A stretch of DNA of 64,000 nt from Methanocorpusculum sp. (GCA_017387505.1 JAFOFB010000003.1:1-64000), one strand, 5' to 3'. Positions 8,387-17,605 are shown, numbered from the stretch's first letter. The notes: a model not told the origin generated them from the sequence alone. Numbers and translations: made by a program.

Positions 8387-8690
8387 TACTATTATGTCTG
8401 CTGTTAAAATATAAGAATTCGCGGAGTGGTTTTGATGATTCCTGCGAGATTTTTCGGAAGCCTCATCTTTTCCCATTAACTGTTTCGGAATTTTCGGCTT
8501 ACCCGAAATGTTTTGGGCGATGGTTTATTGGAACCGAACGACACATAGATGTAGTGAGGTGAGATGAAATGGCAGGAATCCGCTAAGTTTAGATGAAGGA
8601 AACATGGGTTAAACCTCTCTATGTAAAAGACAATGTACCAGCAAATTTAATGTCTCTTTTCCTTCTTTTGTTTTTCAAAAAAAAGTTGTT
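8387..8690. other. Intergenic stretch without a gene
   Basis: Contains the aminotransferase promoter at its left side. At 8648-8685 there are runs of T and A (TTTTTCAAAAAAAAG) just after the stop of the ABC-2 permease at 8691, consistent with a minus-strand transcript end. I see no convincing reading frame or repeat here. Confidence 0.5.
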
Positions 8691-9296
8691 TTAGAATTCT
8701 TTTTTCGCATATATTCTCTGACTTACAAGATATGATGCCGCACAGCAGATAACAGATACTGCAAGTATTCCAAATCCTGACGGCAGATGTGATGCATTTC
8801 CTGTCAGAAACAGCACGATAGAACTGAATACTATTCCAATCTGGAAAAATCCGAGAATCGTCAGTCCGATTTTCGACGGATTTGACATCCCTGAATCAAG
8901 CAGACAGCAGATTGGAATGGATACTGAGCCGTATATGATGCTGAATGCAAGAGCTGGAATCAGCAGAGTGCAAAGCCCTTGCGAGAACAAACATAGAACT
9001 GTTCCAATCAGAGTTATGACGACAAAAGATATTGCAAAGAGAAGATATCTTGAGCGTACAACGTCTTTTCTGGAATAGCGGGTTGTGAGGAGAAAATCCT
9101 CATAGTTCTCCGATACATTGCCTTCCGCAACTAACTCAACTACCTTCGGGGCAAAGCTGATGTTTCCAAGAAAGGCAACAATGTCAACTCCCGAAACTCC
9201 GAAACACACCATCAGGAAAGCAAATACTCCAAGCAGAGCAAGGATGCGGTATTTGTGCGTCAGGAATTCCGAGTAGAGCAGATTTGCAGACTTCAT
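8691..9296 (-). CDS. ABC-2 type transporter permease subunit (201 aa)
   Basis: Integral membrane protein with about six hydrophobic segments, paralogous to the gene just upstream. Shared landmarks are the LTTRYSRKDVVRSRYLL segment after the first two helices (compare LTAPVSRKEIIRSKYLL in the upstream copy) and a C-terminal IYAKKEF. Last gene of the operon GntR-ATPase-permease-permease; separated by one base from the upstream permease. Likely forms a heterodimeric ABC-2 exporter with it. Substrate unknown; YtrA-type operons in bacteria respond to cell-envelope stress. Confidence 0.8.
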   Translation of the reverse strand: MKSANLLYSEFLTHKYRILALLGVFAFLMVCFGVSGVDIVAFLGNISFAPKVVELVAEGNVSENYEDFLLTTRYSRKDVVRSRYLLFAISFVVITLIGTVLCLFSQGLCTLLIPALAFSIIYGSVSIPICCLLDSGMSNPSKIGLTILGFFQIGIVFSSIVLFLTGNASHLPSGFGILAVSVICCAASYLVSQRIYAKKEF

Positions 9297-9297
9297 C

Positions 9298-9948
9298 TTA
9301 GAACTCTCTTTTCGCGTAGATTTTCCGGCTTATGGAGTAAGACACACCGTATGCGGCAAGGCTTATTGCGAGCACTCCAATCAGAAACGGCACTGTCGAT
9401 GCCGCAAATTCGAGAAACATCGTAATTCCAAATGTTGCTCCGTAAAGTCCTGCAACCACCACCAGAATGGCGAAGGCGACATATCTGGATGCGTGCTGCC
9501 CAAACTTCAGATAGATTGGAATCACAACTGCTCCGTAGACAAGAGCATAGCAGAATCCGACAAAGAGCATCAGAAACAGCCATTCTTCTCCGCTGAACAT
9601 CGGGACAAGCGATATCAGCAGAAGAATCACTGCGGAAATCAGAAATGCTCCTGCAAGGGAGAGTATCTGTAAAAGATACTTTGAGCGGATAATCTCTTTT
9701 CTGGAAACAGGAGCAGTCAGGACAAATGAATCCCATCCGTCGGTTTCGTCATAGATAAGGGTTGATTCAACTACCTTTACTGCAAACACCATAAGCATGA
9801 TGCAGAGCGCAAGAAATCCTCCGGAAAATCCAAGGATGATGGTAAAGAGCAGGAAAAGCACTGCTAAAGCTACGATTGGGAATGCTTCTTTTAAGAGAAA
9901 CAAATCTTTGTAGATCAATCCTTTGTAAATTGATTTATCGGAATTCAT
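9298..9948 (-). CDS. ABC-2 type transporter permease subunit (216 aa)
   Basis: Six predicted membrane helices, with a cytosolic LTAPVSRKEIIRSKYLLQ segment between helices 2 and 3 and the C-terminal signature SRKIYAKREF shared with the downstream permease. Its ATG overlaps the end of the ATPase gene by four bases, so it is coupled. Homology to the next gene indicates tandem duplication and a two-permease transporter. Confidence 0.8.
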   Translation of the reverse strand: MNSDKSIYKGLIYKDLFLLKEAFPIVALAVLFLLFTIILGFSGGFLALCIMLMVFAVKVVESTLIYDETDGWDSFVLTAPVSRKEIIRSKYLLQILSLAGAFLISAVILLLISLVPMFSGEEWLFLMLFVGFCYALVYGAVVIPIYLKFGQHASRYVAFAILVVVAGLYGATFGITMFLEFAASTVPFLIGVLAISLAAYGVSYSISRKIYAKREF

Positions 9949-10805
9949 ACCTCATCTCCTCTTGCATAGAACAGCATCAGTGCTTCGGTGGTTACAGAAT
10001 CAATGACTACTTCCGGATAGCGGAGGCGTAACTGTTCTTTGTTCCGCACAAGAATCTCGCATCCGAACTGATTCTTTCTGATGCGAAGAAGTCCGTCTCT
10101 TTCTGCATCAAGGGCTTCTGCTTCTTCTGCGCTGCATTTTAAGATGCCTGCTTCTCCTAAGAGTTCGTCGGTTGTAACCGAGAAGAGAATCTCTCCATCG
10201 TTGATGAAGGTTAAGTAGTCTGCAATTTTGTCGATGTCGCTTGTGATGTGCGATGAGAAGAGGATTGCATGGTTTTCATCCTGCATGAAATCCTGAAAGA
10301 TTTCCAAGACCTCATCGCGTACAACGGGGTCAAGACCTGCGGTCGGCTCATCTAAGATGAGAAGGTCTGGGTGGTGTGAGAGGGCTACAGCGATTGATAA
10401 CTTCATCCGCATTCCGCGGGATAAGTCTTTGATTTTCTTTTCTGTATCGAGGTTGAAGCGGTTTAGGTATTCTTTGAAGAGACTGCTGTCCCAATCCTCA
10501 TAGAGGTGCGGGAATATCTTTGCAGCCTGACGGATGCGAAGGGTTTTGTGCAGGTGTAAGTCGTCGAATACGACACCAATCTTTGCTCTGGTTTCTGCAT
10601 CTTCGATGCTTCCGCCAAGAACTCGGACGTCTCCTGCATCTTTTCTGATAAGCCCTAATATGGCTTTAATTGTCGTCGTTTTTCCAGCACCGTTTTCGCC
10701 GACAAATCCCATTACAGCACCACGAGGAAGTGTGAATGAGATATCTTTGAGAGAAAATCCGTTGTAGGTTTTTTTCAGGTTGTGTACTTCTAAAGCATTC
10801 TGCAT
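9945..10805 (-). CDS. ABC transporter ATP-binding protein, GntR-linked
   Basis: Nucleotide-binding subunit of the exporter. Walker A GENGAGKTT, the ABC signature LSRGMRMKLSIA, Walker B LLILDEPTAGLDP and the switch histidine region ILFSSHI are in order over the first ~200 of 286 residues; the C-terminal third is a divergent accessory domain. I take the ATG at 10805 (MQNALEVHNL), five bases after the regulator's stop, with GGAG in the regulator's last codons as ribosome site; the longer frame to 10835 overlaps that gene. Confidence 0.87.
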   Translation of the reverse strand: MQNALEVHNLKKTYNGFSLKDISFTLPRGAVMGFVGENGAGKTTTIKAILGLIRKDAGDVRVLGGSIEDAETRAKIGVVFDDLHLHKTLRIRQAAKIFPHLYEDWDSSLFKEYLNRFNLDTEKKIKDLSRGMRMKLSIAVALSHHPDLLILDEPTAGLDPVVRDEVLEIFQDFMQDENHAILFSSHITSDIDKIADYLTFINDGEILFSVTTDELLGEAGILKCSAEEAEALDAERDGLLRIRKNQFGCEILVRNKEQLRLRYPEVVIDSVTTEALMLFYARGDEV

Positions 10806-10809
10806 TGTT

Positions 10810-11184
10810 TTACTCCAAGTCGAAGAGTGCATCAAGCATCTCTTGTAACTCTTCTTTGGTTATTCCGTAGGTTTTCGCGGTATCAACTGCCTTTTGCAGA
10901 TGTTCTTCGGCATTTTTCAGCTGCTGTTCGCGTAATATGTCTGGATTCTTTTGCGAAACAAAGCTTCCTTTGCCGACAACTGTCTCGATAAAGCCGTCAC
11001 GTTCAAGGTCAGTGTATGCCCGTTTGGTTGTAATGACGCTGATTCTAAGCTCTTTAGCCAAGAGACGCATGCTTGGAAGTGCCGCGCCGTCTTCTAATTC
11101 GCCTGATAGAATCATCCGCTTTATCTGAGCGGTTATCTGCTCATAAATCGGCTTCCCGCTTGAGTTGCTGATAATGATGTTCAC
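10810..11184 (-). CDS. GntR family regulator, YtrA type (124 aa)
   Basis: DNA-binding repressor controlling the downstream ABC exporter. A GTG start at 11184 gives the normal family opening NIIISNSSGKPIYEQITAQIK and has GAGG eight bases upstream; the ATG alternatives add residues foreign to the family. The winged helix runs to about residue 75 (MRLLAKELRISVITTKRAYTDLERDGFIETVVGKGSFV), followed by the short helical dimerisation tail typical of the YtrA subfamily, with no ligand domain. Upstream, TGTATAC/TATACACAATATTACACG is a plausible promoter and operator. Divergently arranged with the TraX-like gene. Confidence 0.85.
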   Translation of the reverse strand: MNIIISNSSGKPIYEQITAQIKRMILSGELEDGAALPSMRLLAKELRISVITTKRAYTDLERDGFIETVVGKGSFVSQKNPDILREQQLKNAEEHLQKAVDTAKTYGITKEELQEMLDALFDLE

Positions 11185-11288
11185 ATGAGGTCCTCGTGTA
11201 ATATTGTGTATATTGATTGTATACATTAATACTTTCGGTGGAAAGACAAAAGTCTTGTAGATTCGAAAAGATACAATAGGAATAGGAA

Positions 11289-12023
11289 ATGACAAAATTC
11301 AGATTTGAGACCACATCAGCAACTCTCCACATCTTAGCGATGGCATTTATGCTGTGTGACCATCTCTGGGGGACAATAGTTTCCGGAAACGAATGGCTTA
11401 CATGCATCGGACGCTTAGCGCTTCCGATATTTGCATTCCTGCTTGTTGAAGGATACTTCCACACCAAAAATCTGAAAAAATATGCGGGACGTCTTTTCAT
11501 CTTCGCGCTTATCTCTGAGATTCCATTCAACCTCATGATGGGCGGCAGCATATTCTTTCCAATCCACCAGAACATTCTTTTCAGCTTCCTAATAGCGCTT
11601 GGTCTCATTTTCCTGAATGAAAAAGCAAAAGCGAATGGAAAAATCAGTCTTCGGATTCTAACGGGCGTATGCACTGTTATTTTGGGTGCAGTATTTGGAC
11701 TTTTGACAATGGTAGACTTCTACCACGCAGGAATCTTAACTGTTCTTGTATTCTACTTCTTCCGCGGGCGGGCATGGTGGTGTTACGCAGGACAGTTCTT
11801 ATGTCTTGCATACATTAACTTCGAGTTGTTAGGTGGTCTTGTTTACGAGTTTGCATCCTTCACATTCCCTCAGCAGGGCTTTGCACTGTTCGCTCTAATC
11901 TTCATCTGGCTCTATCATGGAAAACAGGGATACCACAGTAAACCATTCCAATACTTCTGCTATGCATTCTATCCTCTCCACATGATGGTCCTTGCATTAC
12001 TTAGAATCCTGCTAACCTCATGA
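11289..12023 (+). CDS. TraX-like integral membrane protein (244 aa)
   Basis: Member of the TraX family (PF05857), multi-pass acyltransferase-like membrane proteins named after the F-pilin acetylase. Seen directly: the opening LHILAMAFMLCDHLWGT, the conserved CIGRLALPIFAFLLVEGYFHTKNLKKYAGRLFIFALISEIPF segment (about residues 38-80), about eight hydrophobic helices, and a late FYPLHMMVL. Substrate in archaea unknown; in this organism with several pilins, surface-protein or lipid modification is possible but only guessed. Monocistronic, divergent from the GntR gene. Confidence 0.75.
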   Translation: MTKFRFETTSATLHILAMAFMLCDHLWGTIVSGNEWLTCIGRLALPIFAFLLVEGYFHTKNLKKYAGRLFIFALISEIPFNLMMGGSIFFPIHQNILFSFLIALGLIFLNEKAKANGKISLRILTGVCTVILGAVFGLLTMVDFYHAGILTVLVFYFFRGRAWWCYAGQFLCLAYINFELLGGLVYEFASFTFPQQGFALFALIFIWLYHGKQGYHSKPFQYFCYAFYPLHMMVLALLRILLTS

Positions 12024-12058
12024 CCACTGTTAAACCCTATGAAAACCAATAGTACTGT

Positions 12059-12910
12059 ATGGTAAAAGTAGCAGCATTCGGTATGGGCCGCATTGGAGGA
12101 GAAGCGGCCTACATCTCCGCCGTCAACGGGTTTGCCGATGAGCTTGTATTATACGATATTATGCCGGAATTTTTGCATGCACAAAAACTCGATATCATGC
12201 ATGCAAGGGATGTTCCAATCTCTACAAACATCTCCGACATGAAGGATGCGGATTACTGTATCTTCTCTGCAGGATACTCCCGTTCTCCGAATGTAAAAAC
12301 CAGAGCTGATTTATTCGACAAGAATCTCCCAATCGCCCGCGAGGCAGCAGAGCTTCTCAAAGGTTTTTCAGGGAAACTGATTGTAATCACTAATCCGATG
12401 GATGTCTTTACCTGGTATTTCGCAAAGCACTCAGGTTTAGACGAGGGTCAGGTTGTCGGTTTTGGAGGACTTCTTGACAGCCGCAGATTTACTGTTGCTC
12501 TTTCTTCGATGGGAATTAAAGAGGAGGGAATGGTTTTAGGAGAACACGGAGAAAATCAGGTGCCGCTTTTCTCGAATCTCTCTGTAGATGTACCGGAAGC
12601 CGTCCGCGAGGAGGTGCTCCTTGGTCTTCGCGGTTCTTCTATGCCTGTCATTAAAGGAAAGGGTGGAACTGTCTTTGGTCCTGCATATCATATCTTCAAT
12701 ATGATGCAGAAGATTGAGAGAGGCGAGGAGTTTATCTGCTCGCTTCCGGCAAACGGTGCATACGGTATTGACGGTTGTTCGATTGGTCTGCCGGCCAAGG
12801 TTACCAGAAACGGTGCAAAGATTAACGAGAATTTACAGCTCGATGACTGGGAGGCTGGAAAACTCAATGCCGCAGCTGAGTTCCTGACTGGCCTTTGCTG
12901 GAGAGTGTAA
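12059..12910 (+). CDS. mdh: Malate dehydrogenase (NAD(P)-dependent, 283 aa)
   Basis: Interconverts malate and oxaloacetate, feeding the incomplete reductive TCA branch used for biosynthesis. The Rossmann loop is GMGRIGGEA (8-16), the active-site loop SRSPNVKTRADLFDKN (about 77-92), VITNPMDVF (about 111-119), the catalytic region LLDSRRF and HGEN. Slightly shorter than the usual ~310-330 aa. An AGTACTGTATGG context with no Shine-Dalgarno precedes the start. The DNA polymerase gene begins directly after its stop. Confidence 0.87.
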   Translation: MVKVAAFGMGRIGGEAAYISAVNGFADELVLYDIMPEFLHAQKLDIMHARDVPISTNISDMKDADYCIFSAGYSRSPNVKTRADLFDKNLPIAREAAELLKGFSGKLIVITNPMDVFTWYFAKHSGLDEGQVVGFGGLLDSRRFTVALSSMGIKEEGMVLGEHGENQVPLFSNLSVDVPEAVREEVLLGLRGSSMPVIKGKGGTVFGPAYHIFNMMQKIERGEEFICSLPANGAYGIDGCSIGLPAKVTRNGAKINENLQLDDWEAGKLNAAAEFLTGLCWRV

Positions 12911-15298
12911 ATGGATATCGCCATTAATCAGGCTGAATATTCAAACACTCCTGCAGGCCCTGTAGTTCATATTTTCGGTCGTGAGGCGGACGGAACAGCG
13001 CACGAAGTAAAGGTGACGGGTTTTCGTCCGTACTTTTGGGTTCGCGAAAGCGAAGCACACCGTCCGCATTCGGATAAGGTCGAGGTTACAGATGATAGGG
13101 CCTTTTCGATTAAAGGCGAGCCGCTTATCAGGCTTTATACTCAAAAGCCGACTGATGTCCGGATTGTTCGCGAGAATTATCATCACTTTGAGGCTGATAT
13201 TCCGTTTGCAACCCGTTTTCTGATTGATTTGGGTTTAACAGGCGGCGTTTCTTTCCCGTCTGAGACATGCAGTTACACTGAACTCTCCCCCGCACATGTG
13301 CTCTCGAAGGCAAGGGTTTGTATGTGCGATATTGAGTGTGACGACAGATACGGTTTCCCGGAAGCTGAGCGTGATGCGATTAACTGTATTACATGTCATG
13401 ATTCGTTTGATGACTGCTATACTACGTTCTTCTTAAACGGCGAGACGCCGCTTTCGAAAGCGGAGCCGCTTCCAAACGGCTGCTTTGATGAGAGCCGCCA
13501 CAAAATCCTCGCCTTCGATTCCGAGCGCGAGCTCTTTAAGGCGTTTATCAATTATGTTCAGGAGAAGAATCCTGATATTCTGTCCGGGTGGAACTTTGCG
13601 GATTTCGATGCGGCGTATATTCTGAAAAGAGCTGAGGTTCTTGGATTCAAGGCTGATGTTTTCGCCAGAATTCCGGGCGTTGTTGACAGGAATGCGATGA
13701 GGGGCCGCGTTATTTTCGATTTGCTTACTGCATACAAGAAGATGCAGAGCGGGCAGAAGGAGTCGTACCGTTTAGATGCCATTGCAGAAGAGGAGCTTGG
13801 TGAGCGAAAGGTTCGCTATACTGGAACTTTAGGTGACCTCTGGAACAATGATCCCTTAAAGATGATTGAGTACAACTTTAAGGATGTTGAGCTGTGCGTT
13901 GGAATTAACCGCAAGAACAGTATTGTTGAGTTCTTCCAGGAGGTGTCGCGTTATGTGGGCTGTCCGCTTGATAAGACTTTGAACTCTTCGAATGTGGTTG
14001 ATATCTTTATTCTTAGAAGAGCGTTTGGAAAGTTTGTTCTTCCGTCGAAAGGAAACGGTACGGGTGAGGAGTTCGAAGGAGCTACTGTTTTTGCTCCGTC
14101 GAAGGGTGTTTGTGAGAATGTTGTCGTGCTTGATTTGAAGTCGCTCTATCCGATGGCTATGATGACCTTGAATGCGTCTCAGGAGACAAAGTCTCCAGAC
14201 GGTGAGATTCATGCGCCAAACGGTATCAGGTTTAAGAAGTCGCCGGATGGTCTGACGAGGAGTATTATCGGAGAACTTCTAACGGAAAGAGACAACAAGA
14301 AGAAACTTAGAAACACTTTCCCATATGGTTCTGATGAGTATAATCTCTATGATATGCAGCAGAATGTGCTTAAGGTCATCATGAATTCGTACTATGGGGT
14401 TTCCGGCTTTGCACGTTTCCGCCTCTACGATAGGGAGATTGGTTCTGCTGTGACTTCTGTTGGACGCGCTATTATTCAGCATACGAGAAAAATCATCAAT
14501 GAGAATGGATACGAGGTTATCTACGGAGATACGGATTCCTGTTTCGTTCAGCTTCCGATGGTGTCTCAGGAGGAGACAATTGAGATTGCAAGAAAGCTTG
14601 AGGCGGAGTTAAACGCAAGTTATCCAACTTTTGCGAAGGAGACTCTTGGTGCTGATGACTGTTATTTTTCGATTAAGTTCGAGAAGATTTACCGCCGTTT
14701 CTTCCAGGGTGGGGCAAAGAAGCGGTATGCGGGTCATTTAACCTGGAAGGAGGGTCAGGAGATTGACAAAATCGATATCGCAGGTTTTGAGATGAAGAGG
14801 TCTGATTCTTCTCATATCACCCGTGAGGCGCAGGGTGCGGTTCTGGAGATGATTTTGAAGGGCAATGGGAAGTCTGATATCAAGTCATATCTGCCGCCGA
14901 TTCTCAAAGATTACCGCGCCGGTAAGTATCCGCTCGAGAAGGCAGGTATTCCAGGCGGTATTAACAAGGCTTTGGATGATTATGCGCACCTTGATGCTCA
15001 CGGAAGGGGGGCACAGTATGCGAATCAGTATTTGGGAACAGACTTCAAACGCGGAAGTAAGCCGAAGAGGGTTTATATTAAACGCAGTCTTCGCCCTGAT
15101 GAGTTCCCGAATACGGATGTTATCTGCTTTGAGTATCCGGATCAGATTCCGGATGGGGCTTTTGAGATTGACTGGGAGACTATGCTCGAAAAGACGATTC
15201 AGGCGCCTCTCAATAGAATTTTTGACGCTCTCGGGTGGGATTGGGATGAGTTCGATCCGAAGGTTGCAAAAAAGACGACTCTTGATATGTTCTTCTAA
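12911..15298 (+). CDS. polB: Family B DNA polymerase (795 aa)
   Basis: Replicative or repair DNA polymerase with 3'-5' proofreading. Exonuclease motif I is CDIECDD (about 138-144), Exo II lies in GWNFADFDAAYI (about 225-236). Polymerase motif A is LDLKSLYPMAM (about 405-415), motif B VLKVIMNSYYGVSGFA (about 487-502), motif C YGDTDSCF (about 537-544). Length is normal for archaeal PolB. The ATG at 12911 is directly after the mdh stop, so the two are probably co-transcribed. No intein is present at motifs A-C. Confidence 0.93.
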   Translation: MDIAINQAEYSNTPAGPVVHIFGREADGTAHEVKVTGFRPYFWVRESEAHRPHSDKVEVTDDRAFSIKGEPLIRLYTQKPTDVRIVRENYHHFEADIPFATRFLIDLGLTGGVSFPSETCSYTELSPAHVLSKARVCMCDIECDDRYGFPEAERDAINCITCHDSFDDCYTTFFLNGETPLSKAEPLPNGCFDESRHKILAFDSERELFKAFINYVQEKNPDILSGWNFADFDAAYILKRAEVLGFKADVFARIPGVVDRNAMRGRVIFDLLTAYKKMQSGQKESYRLDAIAEEELGERKVRYTGTLGDLWNNDPLKMIEYNFKDVELCVGINRKNSIVEFFQEVSRYVGCPLDKTLNSSNVVDIFILRRAFGKFVLPSKGNGTGEEFEGATVFAPSKGVCENVVVLDLKSLYPMAMMTLNASQETKSPDGEIHAPNGIRFKKSPDGLTRSIIGELLTERDNKKKLRNTFPYGSDEYNLYDMQQNVLKVIMNSYYGVSGFARFRLYDREIGSAVTSVGRAIIQHTRKIINENGYEVIYGDTDSCFVQLPMVSQEETIEIARKLEAELNASYPTFAKETLGADDCYFSIKFEKIYRRFFQGGAKKRYAGHLTWKEGQEIDKIDIAGFEMKRSDSSHITREAQGAVLEMILKGNGKSDIKSYLPPILKDYRAGKYPLEKAGIPGGINKALDDYAHLDAHGRGAQYANQYLGTDFKRGSKPKRVYIKRSLRPDEFPNTDVICFEYPDQIPDGAFEIDWETMLEKTIQAPLNRIFDALGWDWDEFDPKVAKKTTLDMFF

Positions 15299-15326
15299 AG
15301 CGGTTTTTCCGCTTTCTTTTTTTTAG
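15296..15326 (+). terminator. Hairpin plus T-run after polB
   Basis: AAAGCGGTTTTTCCGCTTTC forms a perfect short hairpin followed by eight T, overlapping the polB stop. The T-run faces the converging ftr transcript, so it may serve polB mainly. Confidence 0.6.
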
Positions 15327-15355
15327 AATTTAGAAAAGAAAAAAATTGAAGGGGT

Positions 15356-16252
15356 TTAGATGCAGTCCTTTAAGTTGAACTTGAATGGACCGAGGTTTCC
15401 GCCGTAGTTTCCTGCGGTGATCTTAACGACACCCGGAACTCTGCATGCTGCCTGGACACCAGCCTTCATTGCTGCCTTGACTGCCTCTTCGGAGACACCG
15501 TCGATGACAATCTCGTAAACTGCCTTGACGCCTTCTGGAATCTCGGTCTCGAGACCTTTCTCGATGACTGCTTCGCGGATGGTTGGGCAGAACTTTTCGT
15601 TGGTGGATGCTCCCATGAACTTGTAGTTTAAGGATCCAACCTTGGAACCGGAGGAGACAACTCCTCCTGGGAATGGAGTGATGACACCATCAACTTCTGC
15701 GATTGCATCAACTGCTGCTTCTGCTGCGATTAATGCGGACATCTGGGAGTCACCGAGGATTAAGAAGTTACCGCCTGCAACACCTTTGATTGCACCGATT
15801 TCTTCCTCAACGATGAAGTCGCCGTCCATGATTGGGATAGACCAGCACTGGATTCCGCCGACTTCGACCTTCTTCTCGAACTTGTCTCCGAAGAAGTGGA
15901 GCTTGATTGGGATGATTTCCTCTTCGCCTGCGTGTCCGTTGAAGACTGCAGTGGTTGGTGCGGTTAAGACACATTCAGAGACACGCTCTAAGACCTGCTC
16001 TTTGAGTGCTTTCTTTCCGCAGCAGATGAGGATGGAGTATCCTGGACGGTTGTCCGGAGTTTCGGATGCTGGGAGGAACTTCTCGATTCCTGCTTCACAT
16101 GGGCATCCGATGGTGGAAGTTGCAAAACCGGTTGCTTCGGTTGCTGCCTTGTATGCCCATTCCTTCGTTACTGCAGTGATAATTACGCGGGCTGCCCAGA
16201 CAGGGAAACCTTCTGCGTAAGTATCCTCGATAATTACACCGTTAAATTCCAT
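15356..16252 (-). CDS. ftr: Formylmethanofuran:tetrahydromethanopterin formyltransferase
   Basis: Second step of CO2 reduction to methane: moves the formyl group from methanofuran to H4MPT. At 298 aa it is the normal length, and the opening EFNGVIIEDTYAEGFPVWAARVIITA, the GFATSTIGCPCEAGIE segment and GAIKGVAGGNFLILGDSQ are highly typical. Cytoplasmic homotetramer. Codon bias looks strong, as for a highly expressed gene. It stands alone here, convergent with polB, with an AGGTGAAC ribosome-site context before the ATG. Confidence 0.95.
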   Translation of the reverse strand: MEFNGVIIEDTYAEGFPVWAARVIITAVTKEWAYKAATEATGFATSTIGCPCEAGIEKFLPASETPDNRPGYSILICCGKKALKEQVLERVSECVLTAPTTAVFNGHAGEEEIIPIKLHFFGDKFEKKVEVGGIQCWSIPIMDGDFIVEEEIGAIKGVAGGNFLILGDSQMSALIAAEAAVDAIAEVDGVITPFPGGVVSSGSKVGSLNYKFMGASTNEKFCPTIREAVIEKGLETEIPEGVKAVYEIVIDGVSEEAVKAAMKAGVQAACRVPGVVKITAGNYGGNLGPFKFNLKDCI

Positions 16253-16318
16253 ATGTTCACCTATGTAGTGATAACATATGAATTGGTCTGAAGACTAAAT
16301 AACTCTTTTTACCTGTAC

Positions 16319-17056
16319 TCACCTTTTGTGTTCTTTTATTCTCTGCCATACTTCGTCATGGTGTCTGGATACGGAATTCGGGAATGCTTTTGTGAGGCGA
16401 AGGATTGGTTTTTTGGGGCCTTTGAATGCTTTAATTATGCTGTCTCTAAGTTCTTCAGCATCTTCAAGGAGGTCGTCTGCCGCATTTTCTATTTTGGTGT
16501 GTATGTTTTCGAGATGTGTTTTTAGGTGGAGCAGTGATGAGATGGTTACTGAGAGGTCGATTGTGATGAGGACAAGAAACACCAGAGCTAACGGGTTTTC
16601 GATGTTTGCCGGAATGTTTGGGCTGATATTTGATATGACGGGTTGTACTATGTAGATGATTATAACAGACATCACTCCGAAGAAGAGTGCGCTTTTGAGG
16701 CATATGCGGCCCTGAAAGTTGAAGCGCTGTTTTGAGTAGTCCCACCAGCGGATGTGAAAGGCGCTTTCGAGGATGACTGCTGTTATGTATTCAAGAATTG
16801 TGCAGATTATCATTCCGGCGATAAAGACTATCGGGATGTCTATGTATGGGAGATGGGCTGGAATGTGTGGTGCTGATAGCGATAAGGCGATGATTACAAA
16901 TACTGCTCCAAATCCGTAGACAGGAATTATTGGGCCGTTTAAGAATCCGCGGTTTATGAAGTGTCCGGCACGTATGGAGCAGAATGCGGTTTCCAACACC
17001 CATCCAAGGAAGCCGTATAGGATAAACCAGAGAAATAAGGTTATAATGTCGGGCAT
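16319..17056 (-). CDS. Putative ABC-transporter type IV / DUF1113 membrane protein (245 aa)
   Basis: Matches the family PF06541: LWFILYGFLGWVLETAFCSIRAGHFINRGFLNGPIIPVYGFGA at residues about 8-50 is its hallmark, followed by CTILEYITAVILESAFHIRWWDYS (about 86-109). Five or six membrane helices in the first ~165 residues and a soluble C-terminal helical tail (coiled-coil-like, LHLKTHLENIHTKIENAADDLLEDAEEL). The biochemical role of the family is not known. Monocistronic. Confidence 0.8.
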   Translation of the reverse strand: MPDIITLFLWFILYGFLGWVLETAFCSIRAGHFINRGFLNGPIIPVYGFGAVFVIIALSLSAPHIPAHLPYIDIPIVFIAGMIICTILEYITAVILESAFHIRWWDYSKQRFNFQGRICLKSALFFGVMSVIIIYIVQPVISNISPNIPANIENPLALVFLVLITIDLSVTISSLLHLKTHLENIHTKIENAADDLLEDAEELRDSIIKAFKGPKKPILRLTKAFPNSVSRHHDEVWQRIKEHKR

Positions 17057-17143
17057 TAACAGCTTTGTATGCTGTAAAAGTTATAATAACTGAAGATTGC
17101 GGCAGAAAATAGACAAAATGAAATTCGAGTAAAAGGGAGGAGA

Positions 17144-17299
17144 TTATTCTCTGCGAACTCCCTTAAATGGAGAACCATCATTCTTTCCTGCAACGAAGCG
17201 ACCTTTGTCATCACGTTTTATATATTTACCATTAATTAATACCTGAGATCTTCCTTTAACTGCTCCAATTCTATATCCTGAACCTGTATTTGTTGCCAT
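17144..17299 (-). CDS. Small basic protein, 51 aa (GSGxRxGAVKGRSQ type)
   Basis: Starts ATG at 17299 and reads MATNTGSGYRIGAVKGRSQV, then NGKYIKRDDKGRFVAGK and ends SPFKGVRRE. I have the impression that short proteins of this pattern (GSG..GAVKxRSQ, WxKRD, FKGVR) are widespread and annotated hypothetical; function unknown. A TATA box AGTATATAATG lies about 25-35 nt before the ATG with no ribosome site, so the message would be leaderless. Three very small genes follow aEF-2 on the same strand where tuf would often be. Confidence 0.7.
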   Translation of the reverse strand: MATNTGSGYRIGAVKGRSQVLINGKYIKRDDKGRFVAGKNDGSPFKGVRRE

Positions 17300-17373
17300 A
17301 TGATTTACGTATAGCACTCAAGCATTATATACTTAACTGAGGTGCGAAAAAGTAAGGGGAGAAGATTCGTAAT

Positions 17374-17472
17374 TTATCTAAACCCAAAAAGTGAATCAAA
17401 ATCATTTTTAGATTTCTTGGATTTTGATTTAGACGGAGATTTTGGAAGAGAGACATCAATTATGGGAACCAT
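17374..17472 (-). CDS. Possible 32-aa Lys/Ser-rich peptide
   Basis: ATG at 17472, MVPIIDVSLPKSPSKSKSKK then SKNDFDSLFGFR. Low-complexity middle. It starts right at the truncated edge of a repeat element (the sequence CCGCTTTGTGGTCGC is shared with the element at 1-275), has no TATA box nearby, and could be the 3' remnant of a larger gene cut by that element. Weak call. Confidence 0.25.
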   Translation of the reverse strand: MVPIIDVSLPKSPSKSKSKKSKNDFDSLFGFR

Positions 17473-17477
17473 ACATC

Positions 17478-17605
17478 CGCTTTGTGGTCGCCAAATAGAG
17501 TTCTGAGTTCAAAAGCAGCTCCAAAGCGGCTGCGAAGCAGGTCGGCGTTAGCCGACAGCGACGAGCTGCGCGACCGAAGGGAGCATCAGCGTTATCTGCG
17601 GTTTT
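17478..17605. repeat. Partial copy of the 1-275 palindromic element, inverted
   Basis: Reverse complement shares GCTCCCTTCGGTCGCGCAGC and adjoining TCGTCGCT, then CGCAGCCGCTTTGGAGCTGC and GCGACCACAAAGCGG with the element at the window start, in the same order. The far arm is missing. The stretch 17473-17704 holds nothing else that I can see. Confidence 0.6.

Noticed and set aside
14865-15326. 153-codon frame overlapping the polB end
   Set aside because: Alternate frame of polB; Arg/Ser-rich with no motif.
15642-16220. 192-codon plus-strand frame opposite ftr
   Set aside because: Shadow of ftr in a strongly codon-biased gene.
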